From positions 1 through 61,465 of the forward strand of contig JAGWGW010000005.1 of assembly GCA_028867135.1 (NCBI GenBank): DNA of 61,465 bases. The letters run 5' to 3'. The notes under the pieces were generated by a model. That model searched no databases and had not been told where the DNA came from. It was given only the letters and a program-made list of their open reading frames with translations. Position numbers and translations under genes: made by a program. Below are positions 33,912-43,465 of the stretch, one piece after another (positions within the stretch are counted from its first letter, which is position 1; every line of letters starts with the position of its first letter). The DNA is from Microcaldota archaeon (GTDB taxonomy: Archaea > Micrarchaeota > Micrarchaeia > Micrarchaeales > CABMGC01).

Positions 33912-36134
33912 ATGGAGATGAGAAATAAGGGAAGGCTGATAATAATCTCTAACAGGCTGCCTCTTTCGATAAAGAAATCGGGGAAGGAATACACGATAGA
34001 GCAGAACGTAGGGGGCCTTGCAACAGGCCTGGGCTCGTTCTACAAGGACTACAACGCGCTCTGGATAGGCTGGGCCGACGTGCCCGCGCAGGACAGGGAG
34101 GGCGTAAGGAGAAAGATGGAGAGGGAGTTCAACTGCTACCCCATTTTCATATCCGAGAAACTGTCGGAGAGATACTACGAGGGCTTCGCGAACAAGACGC
34201 TTTGGCCCCTGTTCCACTCGCTGCACATGCACTCCTCCTATTCGTCGTCGTATTGGAAAGCCTATGAAAGGGTAAACAAGATATTCGCCCAGAGGGTGGC
34301 CGCGCTTGCGAAGCCCGATGACATCATATGGATCAACGACTATCACCACATGGTGCTTCCCAAGTACATCAAGCAGAAGCTGCCTGATGCAAGGATAGGA
34401 TTCTTCCTGCATACCCCGTTCCCCACATACGATCTCGTTACTATGCTGCCATGGTACAAGGAGCTTCTTGAGGCTTCGCTCTATTCCGACCTGATAGGAT
34501 TCCATACCTACGGCTACGCCTCAGCATTCCTCGAGAGCGTCAGGGTGCTGCTCGGCTACGACAACTACGCCGGCAGGATAATACTCAACGACAGGGTGAT
34601 AAAGGTCGGCGCCTTCCCGATGGGCATAGACTACAGGAAGTTCAGGAGCGCCTCAAACAAACCGAAAGTCAGGAGCGAGATAAGGAGGATAAGGAAATCA
34701 GTGGGGCCTAAGACGCTGATATTCTCGATATCAAGGCTGGACTATACAAAAGGCATACTGAGGCAGCTTAGCAGCTTCAAGAAGTTCCTGAGCGAAAATC
34801 CGCAGCTTAGGCATAAGGCGGTCTACGCGCTTACAGTTGTGCCTTCGCGCGAAAACCTGAAACTCTACAGGATGCTCAAGAGGTCCATCGACGAAATGGT
34901 CGGGAAAATAAACAGCAGGTACGGGGTGCGCGGCTGGATACCGATATGGTATACCTATGGAAAACTCAGCTTCAGCAGGCTCGTGGCGTTCTACAAGATC
35001 GCTGACATAATGCTTACGCTGCCGATCAAGGACGGCATGAACCTCGTTGCGAAGGAGTTCCTTGCGGTAAAGGGAGGGGGAAAGGGGCTTCTCATACTGA
35101 GCCAGACTGCAGGAGCGGCAAAGGAGCTGTTCGAGGCCGCTGTGGTGAACCCCAATGACGAGGACGAGGTGGTCAGAAGGATCAGGGAGTACATGACCAC
35201 AAAGGGAAAGGGCACGGCAATCGCAAACAAGAACATGATGCGCAAAATCGAGGAGCTAAGCATCAGGAGATGGGCCGAGAGGTTCATAGAGGACCTTGAA
35301 ACAAGCATAAGGCTGTCCAATGTCATGGCGCCCAGGGTGCTCGACAGCAGCTCCGAGGGAACAATGCTGTCAAAGTACAGGAACTCGAGGAAGAGGCTCT
35401 TCATCTTCGATTACGATGGCACGCTGATTCCGATACACAGGGATTATGCATACGCAAAAAGGAGCGCTCCAGTAATCGGCGCGCTGAAAAAGCTTGTCGG
35501 AGTCGATGGCAACAGCGTTTTCGTAGTGAGCGGCAGGAGCCGCAAATCGCTTGACAGGATATTCAAAGATGTCAACGTATCCCTTGTCGCAGAGCACGGG
35601 GCATGGTTCAAGCCCCACGATGCAACCGCATGGGAGAGCACTGTTCCGATAGATGACAAATGGAAGGCCGAGATAATGCCCATATTGAGGATATACGCGG
35701 AAAGGCTCAAGGGCTCGGCCATAGAGCAGAAGGACGTATCGCTGACGTGGCACTACAGGGCCGCGAAGAGCCCCAATGCATCCGATGTCGCCCTTGAGCT
35801 TGGCAATATACTCACGAACCTTACCGCAAATTCAAACCTGAAGGTCGTGTACGGTAAGAAAAGCATAGAGGTCATGAATACATATGTAAGCAAGGGCATG
35901 TCCTACCTGAAGCTGATGTCCAATACAAAACATGACTTCATACTCGCGATAGGCGACGACTCGTCGGACGAGAGCATCTTCGAGGTGCTTCCCAAGGGCT
36001 CGTTCTCAATAAAGGTAGGCATGTCCGTCAGCAACGCGAAATACAACCTCAAGTCGCAGAGGTATGTCGTCAGGCTCCTGCGAAAAATACTGAGTGAAAC
36101 AAAGCAACCAGGGGCTGAAGCTGACGCGGCATAA
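33912..36134 (+). CDS. Bifunctional trehalose-6-phosphate synthase/phosphatase
   Basis: A fusion of OtsA and OtsB. The GT20 synthase domain (about 1-465) makes trehalose 6-phosphate from a nucleotide-glucose and glucose 6-phosphate; blocks include SNRLPLS, GGLATGLGSF, WINDYHHMVLP, FFLHTPFP and SRLDYTKGI. The HAD phosphatase domain (about 495-740) begins FIFDYDGTLIPI with the nucleophile Asp and continues with VVSGRS and AIGDDSSDESIF. Both catalytic sets look intact, so one 740-residue polypeptide should carry out the whole path to trehalose, a compatible solute. The TATA spacing supports the leaderless start. Confidence 0.95.
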   Translation: MEMRNKGRLIIISNRLPLSIKKSGKEYTIEQNVGGLATGLGSFYKDYNALWIGWADVPAQDREGVRRKMEREFNCYPIFISEKLSERYYEGFANKTLWPLFHSLHMHSSYSSSYWKAYERVNKIFAQRVAALAKPDDIIWINDYHHMVLPKYIKQKLPDARIGFFLHTPFPTYDLVTMLPWYKELLEASLYSDLIGFHTYGYASAFLESVRVLLGYDNYAGRIILNDRVIKVGAFPMGIDYRKFRSASNKPKVRSEIRRIRKSVGPKTLIFSISRLDYTKGILRQLSSFKKFLSENPQLRHKAVYALTVVPSRENLKLYRMLKRSIDEMVGKINSRYGVRGWIPIWYTYGKLSFSRLVAFYKIADIMLTLPIKDGMNLVAKEFLAVKGGGKGLLILSQTAGAAKELFEAAVVNPNDEDEVVRRIREYMTTKGKGTAIANKNMMRKIEELSIRRWAERFIEDLETSIRLSNVMAPRVLDSSSEGTMLSKYRNSRKRLFIFDYDGTLIPIHRDYAYAKRSAPVIGALKKLVGVDGNSVFVVSGRSRKSLDRIFKDVNVSLVAEHGAWFKPHDATAWESTVPIDDKWKAEIMPILRIYAERLKGSAIEQKDVSLTWHYRAAKSPNASDVALELGNILTNLTANSNLKVVYGKKSIEVMNTYVSKGMSYLKLMSNTKHDFILAIGDDSSDESIFEVLPKGSFSIKVGMSVSNAKYNLKSQRYVVRLLRKILSETKQPGAEADAA

Positions 36135-36265
36135 GGCCAGCAAACTTGCCCTGCTTGTTCCCATCCTGTTGTTAGCGCTCAGCGCTCTGGAACGGCTCGC
36201 TATCATTTTGCGTATGTGCGCATTTCAATGCAGCCAAAACTGCAGCGGCGCAGCTGAGACATCAT

Positions 36266-37441
36266 ATGCTTTATATTCTTAAAGCTCAAACTACTTCTTC
36301 GATAAATAAAGCGATCTTCTTGCAATCAAACCTTCTCTGGCCCGTGAATGAAAGGTTCCCGCGATTCAGTGGCACTTCAGCCGTCGATGTCGGGGTGATA
36401 GGCGGCGGTATCGCCGGCATATCCGCAGCGTACCATTTGAAGAATGCAGGCTACAAGGTTGCGCTCTTGGAGAGGAACGAGGTGGGGAACGGCGCCACCG
36501 GAGCCAGCTCAGGCATTTTGTACTATGGCAGCGGCACAAACTTTATGCCTGCAATAAAACTGTTTGGAAAGGAGAAAGCCAGGTTCTTGTGGAAAGAGAC
36601 TGCCACGGTCATAGAAGAGACATCAAAGCTGATCAAGGAATACGGGATAGACTGCGGCTTTAGGAACTGCGGGGTAATTACCGCTGCCAAAACAGAGCAG
36701 GAGGCCAAGGAACTGGAGGCCGAGCAGGATGAACTCAAGGAGTGCGGAATAAGCGCAAAACTGCTCTCCACCGCACAGCTCAAAGAGATATTCCCAAAAA
36801 GGCCCTTTCTCGCAGGCCTCAAATTCGATGCCTGCGTACAGATACATCCTGCAAGGTTCGCCTCGGGGCTTGCCAAAGCTGCGGGAATAGATGTATACGA
36901 AAACTCAGAAGCCATCGAATGGGAAGAGTTGGATGACGGCGTAACGGTCAAGACAAAATACGGCATGCTAAAATGCTCAAAGCTAGTGATGGCAACAAAC
37001 ATCAAGCCGTTATTCGGCCTTGAAACAAATTTCTACAAAGAGTCGTCAGTCATAATCGCAAGCGGGAAAATGGAGACCGTAAAGGATGTCTGGCCGCAGG
37101 ACACGATAATACAAACCATGGAAGAAGATTACGACATGATATACACAGAAGATGGCAGGTGCATGCTGGAATTGTACAGGTTGAAAAACGTTGATCTGAA
37201 ATTAAATTACTACTACCCTGGCACGGGATTCAAGAAGGAAATGCAATGGGGCGGGGTCTGGTCAAAGACAAAAGACTGGCTCCCTATAGTTGGCAAGGTT
37301 AAGGACAACATACATGTCTCGATATGCATGGGCGACCAGGGCATAACGATGGGATTTCTATCGGGTAAAAATATGGTGGATTCTGTGAAGGGGGAAAGGA
37401 ACATGTTTCTGGATATGGCCTCTCCAGGCAGGTTCGCTTAA
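36266..37441 (+). CDS. FAD-dependent oxidoreductase (DAO / glycine oxidase family)
   Basis: A 391-residue D-amino-acid-oxidase-type flavoprotein. VDVGVIGGGIAGISAAYHLKNAG is the Rossmann FAD motif, ERNEVGNGATGASSG the family's second block, and the C-terminal WLPIVGKVKDN...CMGDQGITMGF the third. It probably oxidises a secondary or primary amine; the substrate is unknown. The ATG at 36266 overlaps its own TATA box (TTTATATT, 36270-36277), so translation more likely begins at TTG 36320 or GTG 36344. Base composition is more A/T-rich, with AAA and ATA codons, than the flanking trehalose and rfcL genes, a possible sign of transfer. Confidence 0.85.
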   Translation: MLYILKAQTTSSINKAIFLQSNLLWPVNERFPRFSGTSAVDVGVIGGGIAGISAAYHLKNAGYKVALLERNEVGNGATGASSGILYYGSGTNFMPAIKLFGKEKARFLWKETATVIEETSKLIKEYGIDCGFRNCGVITAAKTEQEAKELEAEQDELKECGISAKLLSTAQLKEIFPKRPFLAGLKFDACVQIHPARFASGLAKAAGIDVYENSEAIEWEELDDGVTVKTKYGMLKCSKLVMATNIKPLFGLETNFYKESSVIIASGKMETVKDVWPQDTIIQTMEEDYDMIYTEDGRCMLELYRLKNVDLKLNYYYPGTGFKKEMQWGGVWSKTKDWLPIVGKVKDNIHVSICMGDQGITMGFLSGKNMVDSVKGERNMFLDMASPGRFA

Positions 37442-37536
37442 AACCACTTTGCGCCCATGCTGGGATATGGAACTAAGAAAAACGGGACTTTTGCTGTGTT
37501 TTTATACCTTAGTAGACTAATTCTTATAGAGATGTA

Positions 37537-38937
37537 TTGAACCTTGGAAATATTATCACAGTGGCTGGTGTAGCTATAGTCCTCGTCATAGTGGTGGCTG
37601 GATTTTTCCTATTTATGTCCCCGTCTATGCGCCCAAAAGGAACTAGCACTACAATAAGCTACACCAAAAATCCCACAACTACATCTACCATAACCGCTTC
37701 AGGTAACACAACCACCATCGCACAGAACCATACAAATATCAATGGAAGCTATACAAACAGCAGCAGTGCCTCAAGCATCCAGAACATACCCGTGAATCTG
37801 CCCGCTTGCGGAACAAGCGATCCTCCCTTTTCTATATCGCCCATACAAGCGCAAAATATCACGTACATTGAGCCTTTGGGCCATGTGAATCCCTCTGGAG
37901 GAGGCCATGTATTTCCCATCAATCATGTGTATTTTTACTTGACCCTGTATTCAAATAGGACAGCCATTGTCACAACCCTGGTATCACCTGGCAACGTTAC
38001 CATATACAAAATAGAGAGCTTTACCTACTATTCTGGCTCAGATCACAAGACCCCCATCAGGAATGACTATACGCTGAGTTTTGCTCCATGCGGAAATGCG
38101 ACTGGCTTCTTCTACCACATCTCTTCCTTGTCAAACAAGTTTCTCAGCAATTTTACCCAGCCATTCGCATACTGCAACAATGTTACGACTGGAGCAGAAT
38201 ACTTCCAATCTTGCGGCAAATACGTCAATATCAAGGCAGGCGCGGGCGAGGTACTTGGCACTGTGGGTGGCCAACCCGGAGGATCCCAGGCGCTTGACTG
38301 GGTGATGGAGGATTTTAGGATAACGCCGTTGGATTATGCAAACGATTCAAGGTTCTCATCCAGCACAGGACAGGATTATTCGCGTTATATAGTATGCCCG
38401 CTGGATTACTTCTCCATGAGCGTGCACAACACATTATACGGGCTCCTAGGCGGATACCCTGTAAACGGTAATTTCACCGAGATAGTTAAACGCACGACAC
38501 CTCCGCTCTGCGGCACAACCGCACAGGATATTCCAGGCACGGTACAGGGCAACTGGTTTGCCGAAAATATTTCTTCTGAAACGTTCAACGAGGGTCCGAA
38601 CCTTGCACTGATACATGATGACATAAATACAAGCGTGGGGGTATTCTCCATTGGAACCTCCATGTCCGCCAGCGGCCTTCAGGCAGGCGCCTACTATTTC
38701 ACTCCGTCGAACTCCGGACCAGTAAACCGTGATTTCAGCAATGTGACTTCGGATGGGAAGGTGTACTGCTATCAGACCAAAGAAAAGATCTATTCAAATG
38801 GGGTTCTGCCACCTACCGAGACCATCATCCTACAGCTCACCACTCCATCCCGATTGAAGATTGAAAGGTTGAGCACTGATAATTGTGGCAGCGGCCCTTG
38901 GTCCTTTACCTCAAAACATACGGACTTCATAAGATAG
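37537..38937 (+). CDS. Secreted protein with M23-like (LytM-type) domain
   Basis: A 466-residue protein with an N-terminal membrane helix (VAGVAIVLVIVVAGFFLF) and a Thr/Ser/Asn-rich linker with many N-x-S/T sites. The core has GHVNPSGGGHVFPINHVYFYL, VVSPGN-like and DYTLSFAPCGN blocks and later GEVLGTVGG, an order that I associate with degenerate M23/LytM peptidase-like lipoproteins; the zinc ligands are not clearly complete. TTG 37537 is the start, with TTTATACC centred 30 nt upstream; ATG 37532 is out of frame and stops at once. It is A/T-rich like its upstream neighbour and ends just before tRNA-Glu. Confidence 0.7.
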   Translation: MNLGNIITVAGVAIVLVIVVAGFFLFMSPSMRPKGTSTTISYTKNPTTTSTITASGNTTTIAQNHTNINGSYTNSSSASSIQNIPVNLPACGTSDPPFSISPIQAQNITYIEPLGHVNPSGGGHVFPINHVYFYLTLYSNRTAIVTTLVSPGNVTIYKIESFTYYSGSDHKTPIRNDYTLSFAPCGNATGFFYHISSLSNKFLSNFTQPFAYCNNVTTGAEYFQSCGKYVNIKAGAGEVLGTVGGQPGGSQALDWVMEDFRITPLDYANDSRFSSSTGQDYSRYIVCPLDYFSMSVHNTLYGLLGGYPVNGNFTEIVKRTTPPLCGTTAQDIPGTVQGNWFAENISSETFNEGPNLALIHDDINTSVGVFSIGTSMSASGLQAGAYYFTPSNSGPVNRDFSNVTSDGKVYCYQTKEKIYSNGVLPPTETIILQLTTPSRLKIERLSTDNCGSGPWSFTSKHTDFIR

Positions 38938-38984
38938 CAATACGGATCCGTTTCTCTTAGTTATCTATATCCCTTTGCGCCCAT

Positions 38985-39058
38985 GCTCCAATCGGGATTT
39001 GAACCCGAGTTTCGGCCTTGAGAGGGCCGCATCCTTGACCGGACTAGATGATTGGAGC
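38985..39058 (-). tRNA. tRNA-Glu (CTC)
   Basis: On the minus strand the sequence folds into a complete cloverleaf of 74 nt: acceptor GCTCCAA/TTGGAGC, D arm with AGTCCGGTCA loop, anticodon stem CGGCC/GGCCG with loop CTCTCAA (anticodon CTC), and T arm TCGGG-TTCAAAT-CCCGA. CCA is not encoded and there is no intron. It lies in a 175-nt gap beside rfcL, with an A/T-rich promoter region (39059-39078) on its 5' side. Confidence 0.93.
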
Positions 39059-39082
39059 AAAATTATTATATGTTCAATACAA

Positions 39083-39093
39083 GTTATATAAAC
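39083..39093 (+). promoter_or_regulatory. TATA box of rfcL
   Basis: GTTATATAAAC is centred 25-27 nt before ATG 39113, predicting a leaderless mRNA. Confidence 0.6.
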
Positions 39094-39112
39094 GCTATTT
39101 ATTGATGGTTTT

Positions 39113-40342
39113 ATGCTTCTTTCCGAGAAATACGCGCCAACGTCCCTCAACGGCATCGTTGGGAACGACGAGGCAATCAAGAGGATTGTCTCGTTCGGAG
39201 CCGAGGCCCAGGCAGGCAAGATAGGCAATCCCATAATGATATACGGGAATCCGGGAATAGGCAAGACTGCAGCAGCCCATGCGCTCGCATACTCCAACGG
39301 CTTCGACCTAATAGAGCTCAGCGCAAGCGATTATAGGAGCTCAGAGATGCTGGAGAAGAAGCTGCTTCCGGCGAACAGCACGAGAAACCTCTTCAACAGG
39401 AAGATAATGATCCTCTTCGACGAGATCGACGAGATATCCGCCAAGTTCGACAAGGGAGTCGAACAGTCGCTGCTAAAGCTGATAAAGACGCGAAGGCACC
39501 CCGTGGTCCTGACAGCCAACGACTTCTGGAACAGGAACATACTCTTCCTGAGAAACGAGGTGGAGAAAGTCGAGTTCAAGAATCCAAGGAAGACCGATGT
39601 GGTCAAGCTGCTTGTCAACGTGCTTGAGAAGGAGGGCAAGAGCGTAGACCTCCTCATAGTCAACGAGATAGCCCAGAGAAGCAGCGGAGACATAAGGGGA
39701 GCCCTCAACGACCTAGAGTTCATGATGGACTCCCCAAAGGAGCTGATGGAATTCATGGGGGCAAGGGACAGGAAGGTCGAGGTCTTCAAGGTGCTCGACA
39801 AGATATTCTTCTCCAAAAGCTTTGATATAGCAAGAAACGCGATGTTCTCTAGCGATGTCGACCTCGGCACCATGATAAACTGGCTTGAGCAGAACATACC
39901 GGTCAGGTACATGTCGAAGAAGGGCAAGATAGACGCTTACGAGAACCTGGCAAGGGCATCGATGTTCAATGACAAGGCATCAAGGGTCAACTACTACGGC
40001 TACCTCAGGTATGCGAGCGTGATAATGTCAGCAGGAGTGGCCGTATCGAACGACGGTTCTGTCAGCATGCTGCGAAATTACACGTTCCCGTCGAACATCA
40101 AGTACATGAGCGTGAGCAAGGGCGACAGAAATGCGCTAAGCAAGATAGCCGCAAAGCTTTCTCCCATACTTCACACGAGCAAGAAAGGGATACTGAACAG
40201 TTACCTTCCAATGCTAAAAATAATGATAGACAAGGCAAAGACGGATTACGGCAAGGAGCGAGTCGACGAGTTCATGATGAGCAGCTTCAGGCTCGAGCCC
40301 GAGGAAGTAGACAAGATAAGCGAGTACTACCAGTTCAGATGA
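39113..40342 (+). CDS. rfcL: Replication factor C large subunit
   Basis: Clamp-loader AAA+ ATPase that opens PCNA for loading at primer ends. Walker A is GNPGIGKT (45-52), Walker B ILFDEIDE, sensor 1 LTANDFW and sensor 2 SGDIRGALNDLE; the N-terminal SEKYAPTSLNGIVGN is the RFC opening. At 409 residues it is shorter than many archaeal RfcL proteins (about 480) and lacks the long acidic or PIP-box tail; it ends EVDKISEYYQFR. No rfcS lies in this window. It overlaps convergent pheT by 8 bp. Confidence 0.94.
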   Translation: MLLSEKYAPTSLNGIVGNDEAIKRIVSFGAEAQAGKIGNPIMIYGNPGIGKTAAAHALAYSNGFDLIELSASDYRSSEMLEKKLLPANSTRNLFNRKIMILFDEIDEISAKFDKGVEQSLLKLIKTRRHPVVLTANDFWNRNILFLRNEVEKVEFKNPRKTDVVKLLVNVLEKEGKSVDLLIVNEIAQRSSGDIRGALNDLEFMMDSPKELMEFMGARDRKVEVFKVLDKIFFSKSFDIARNAMFSSDVDLGTMINWLEQNIPVRYMSKKGKIDAYENLARASMFNDKASRVNYYGYLRYASVIMSAGVAVSNDGSVSMLRNYTFPSNIKYMSVSKGDRNALSKIAAKLSPILHTSKKGILNSYLPMLKIMIDKAKTDYGKERVDEFMMSSFRLEPEEVDKISEYYQFR

Positions 40343-41975
40343 ATGGGAGTTCCATCTCGAACGCTACCGCGGGTTCCTCTATGTTGAAGTTGTACAGCGT
40401 CTCAGGATGAAGCTCGCCGAAGAAGCCCATCTCCTTTCCCGCTATGGTAATCTTCGCGCACCTTCCTTCTATGAAGCTGCTGTGTCTGTATTTGCTGAAC
40501 TTGACCCCGAGGCCCATTGCGTCGCTTATGCTTTGCACTATCGCTTTCATGTCGTTGAAGTTGGCCCTCGAATGCGACGATATCGCTGCGAGATGGTACC
40601 TTTCCAATGCCGACTCGGCCTTGACTGCGAATGCAAGGTCAAGCTCGAAGACATTGTGGGGCATCTTGTCGTGCTGCGACATCCCAAGGTTTTTCATGAG
40701 CCCTGGAAGGAGCCACGTCCTCATTATAGTTATGTTATCGCTCCTGGGGTTCTTCAGCCTTATGCAGTAGTCCGCGTCCCTCTCCGTGCGCATCCTTGAG
40801 AAGTTGGTGTCGTCGTTTGTAAGGTATGAATTGACCATCTCGTCGAAGCCAAGGCCGAGCATCAGCTCCGAGAAATGCTCCGACAGCCTCGACATGTTGT
40901 TAAGCTCTCCCTGCTGCGCTGAGCTGAGGCTTGTCGCTGGTATGTAATCATAGCCGTAGGCTATCGCAATGTCCTCTACCACATCCTGCTCGTCTATCAC
41001 GTCCATCCTGTACTCAGGCACCCCGAACCTGATCTTCTTGCCTACCAACGCGGCTTCATACCCCATCTTGTTGGCAAGCGATATGATGTTGTTGAACCCT
41101 ATCCTTACCCCTATCTCCTTCTCTGCCCTCGCCAGCTCTATCTCTATGAACCTTTTCTTGAGCCCTGGCTGCATGTAGCCCTTGCCCATCTGCCTGAGCA
41201 TCACCGGCCTGACATCTGCGCCGATGTCCATGAACGTTGCAGCGAACATGTCGGCGCACTTGTTGATAAGGTACTGCGACATTCCGGTTATATCTACAAG
41301 GATGTTCCTTGTCGAAGTTGTCACCCTTGTCCTTTCCGAGTTTATTATCGGGATGAGGCTAAGGATTCCGACGTCGTCCTTCAGCGCAGGATAGCCATTT
41401 TCGCCGCTCCTTATGGTGTATCCATACTCCCTGCCCTTCTGGTTTTTCTTGATTATCTCAGAGAACCTGCTTTCCTTCTTCTCATTTAGCGGCACAAACG
41501 ATTCATCTCCATAGGCGTTGTAGCTTACGCTTCCCTTCACCTTGTCAAGGTCGTGCATTCCCATCGCTATCTTCCTCCTTTTCCTTCCGTACCCTTCGCA
41601 GAACTTCTCCGAGAAGTTTATCAGGTTCGCAAGGCTGCTGTCATCGAGCTTGACGTTAAGCGCAACGAATGCAGATATGAACGGCCTTACCCTCCCCACC
41701 TCCTTCCCAATGCCTATCTCGAGATACGGTTTGCTTGCTGCCAACGAATAGGTGAGCTTCTTGCTCTTGTGCATGAAGTTCTTGAGGGCCCTGGCGAATC
41801 CTACGCAGTCGAGCAGGTCAGGCCTGTTGGGCGACGATTCAACAACAATCTCGTCCTTGCTGATGCTCTCGAGCGACATGCCCATCTTGCCGCACTGGTC
41901 CTCAAGCGTCTTGTCTGTGATCTTGAACTTCATCAGCCTGTCGAAATACCTCCTGTCGAACGTTGCGGTCGGCAT
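40335..41975 (-). CDS. pheT: Phenylalanyl-tRNA synthetase beta subunit
   Basis: The beta subunit of the (alpha-beta)2 enzyme, archaeal short type with 546 residues. N-terminal MPTATFDRRYFDRLMKFKITDKTL, the VESSPNRPDLLDCVGFARAL block (B1), FGVPEYRMDVIDEQDVVEDIAIAYGYD (B5) and the C-terminal FGELHP segment are typical. ATG 41975 shares its A with the TAA of pheS (TAATG), a coupled overlap, and begins the conserved sequence; an in-frame upstream ATG at 42164 lies inside pheS and adds 63 non-conserved polar residues, so I rejected it. Confidence 0.94.
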   Translation of the reverse strand: MPTATFDRRYFDRLMKFKITDKTLEDQCGKMGMSLESISKDEIVVESSPNRPDLLDCVGFARALKNFMHKSKKLTYSLAASKPYLEIGIGKEVGRVRPFISAFVALNVKLDDSSLANLINFSEKFCEGYGRKRRKIAMGMHDLDKVKGSVSYNAYGDESFVPLNEKKESRFSEIIKKNQKGREYGYTIRSGENGYPALKDDVGILSLIPIINSERTRVTTSTRNILVDITGMSQYLINKCADMFAATFMDIGADVRPVMLRQMGKGYMQPGLKKRFIEIELARAEKEIGVRIGFNNIISLANKMGYEAALVGKKIRFGVPEYRMDVIDEQDVVEDIAIAYGYDYIPATSLSSAQQGELNNMSRLSEHFSELMLGLGFDEMVNSYLTNDDTNFSRMRTERDADYCIRLKNPRSDNITIMRTWLLPGLMKNLGMSQHDKMPHNVFELDLAFAVKAESALERYHLAAISSHSRANFNDMKAIVQSISDAMGLGVKFSKYRHSSFIEGRCAKITIAGKEMGFFGELHPETLYNFNIEEPAVAFEMELPFI

Positions 41976-43465
41976 TACATCATCCTCCTCTTCCTGAGCC
42001 AGCCTATGCTGTTGCCGTATAATTCTGCAATGCTGCCTATGCTGCTGTCGCGCATCAGCATGAGCCTCTCCACTCCTGCGCCCCACGCAAGCACCTGTAT
42101 GCTCTTCTTCCTTATCCCCGTTATCTCGTTCCTTATGAGCCCTGCTCCTCCCATCTCCACCCATGAATTGGAAGCCTTGTGGTACGCAAGGTATTCAACT
42201 CCAGGCTCCACGAACGGGAAGTACGATGGCTTGAAGCGTATCTCGACTCCCAGCCTTTTGTATATCTTGGTAAGGGTATCGAAAAGGTGCGAAAGCGTAA
42301 GCTCCTTTCCTATTATTACGCCGTCCATCTGGTAGAAGTCAGCAAGGTGCTTGTAGTCAACGTTCTCGTTCCTGAAGGTCCTTCCTACCGAGAATAGCTT
42401 GACTGGCATATCGAACAGCTGCTCCTTCAGCAGCATCCTCTTTATCACGTTCCTGACATACCTCGCCGATACGCTGGTCATGTGCGTCCTAAGCACGGTC
42501 TGCCTTGCGGCATCGATGTCCCATTGCTCGTGCCAGCCCGCTTCGTGCGCACGCTTCATCGATCTGACGTATTCGGCATCGTCGAGTTTTAACGTCGAGG
42601 GATTGGATATGTAAAAGGTGTCCTGCGCGTCCCTTGCCGGATGGTCCTGCGGCATGAAAAGCGAGTCAAAGACCCAGAAAGCAGATTCCACAGCAGGCCC
42701 GTGTATCTCCTGGAAGCCCATCGAGAGGTATGCGTCCTTGATCTCTCCCACCAGCCTTCTCAAAGGGTGGCGCCTTGCAGCATTGGCGCTCTCAACGGCA
42801 ACATTGACATTGTACTGCTTGAACTCCTTGCCCGGCCACCGCCTTCCCATTATGATGCTCCTGTCAATAGCATCTATGAGGGAAGCTTCCTTGACCGAAG
42901 GCGCTGAAGCCAGGCCCTTCTTAGTTATCCTTATCCTTTCTATGCTCCTCCTGTTCTCAACAGTTATCAGTTTTCTGGACATTAGGTTCCTAAGCGCGTC
43001 AGCATGTTCCTTGTAAAGAGTTGCGTAACTATCCGGATTCCCAGCCAGCTTCCTGAGCAGCCCGCTCTCCTCGATGCCTTTGCCAAGGGCATTGATTCCG
43101 CTGGCTGTCAGGGAGAGCATTCCGTTCTTTATGTCCGCAAGCCCCTTTTTCTTCAGCCACTGTATCCCTATCTGCTCCTCCCCGGACTTCAGCGCGGAGA
43201 CCCTCACGGCCCCCTTTTCCAGCTTTTCCAGGAGCTTCTCCTCAGGAAGCCCTGATGTTGAATATGCCTTTCCCTCGTCCCCGATCTTTGCAGTTGCCTT
43301 CTCGCTGCTTTCAAGTTCTACGGAGCCATTCTGCTTAAGGTTCTCGAGCGCCCAGAGCAGCTCGCTCCTTCCCAGGCCTGTCTTCTCCATCAGCCCGTCG
43401 AACGACAGCTCTCCGCTCTGCTTCAGAGCCTTCAGGACAAGCGCTTCGTACTTGTGCAAATACAC
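41975..43465 (-). CDS. pheS: Phenylalanyl-tRNA synthetase alpha subunit
   Basis: Catalytic class II subunit, 496 residues. An N-terminal winged-helix region (about 1-190, with LVLKALKQSGELSFDGLMEKTGLG) precedes the catalytic core: motif 1 region GFQEIHGPAVESAFWVFDSLFMPQDHPAR, motif 2 KLFSVGRTFRNENVDYKH and motif 3 EVLAWGAGVERLML-type segment (QVLAWGAGVERL). GTG 43465 directly follows the stop of the upstream gene; AGGAGGT stands only 2-3 nt before it but 9 nt before TTG at codon 3, so the true start may be that TTG. It is coupled to pheT. Confidence 0.95.
   Translation of the reverse strand: MYLHKYEALVLKALKQSGELSFDGLMEKTGLGRSELLWALENLKQNGSVELESSEKATAKIGDEGKAYSTSGLPEEKLLEKLEKGAVRVSALKSGEEQIGIQWLKKKGLADIKNGMLSLTASGINALGKGIEESGLLRKLAGNPDSYATLYKEHADALRNLMSRKLITVENRRSIERIRITKKGLASAPSVKEASLIDAIDRSIIMGRRWPGKEFKQYNVNVAVESANAARRHPLRRLVGEIKDAYLSMGFQEIHGPAVESAFWVFDSLFMPQDHPARDAQDTFYISNPSTLKLDDAEYVRSMKRAHEAGWHEQWDIDAARQTVLRTHMTSVSARYVRNVIKRMLLKEQLFDMPVKLFSVGRTFRNENVDYKHLADFYQMDGVIIGKELTLSHLFDTLTKIYKRLGVEIRFKPSYFPFVEPGVEYLAYHKASNSWVEMGGAGLIRNEITGIRKKSIQVLAWGAGVERLMLMRDSSIGSIAELYGNSIGWLRKRRMM

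Noticed and set aside
41976-42164. N-terminal extension of pheT from ATG 42164
   Set aside because: It lies inside pheS in another frame and encodes a polar, non-conserved sequence; TAATG coupling at 41975 is a better start.
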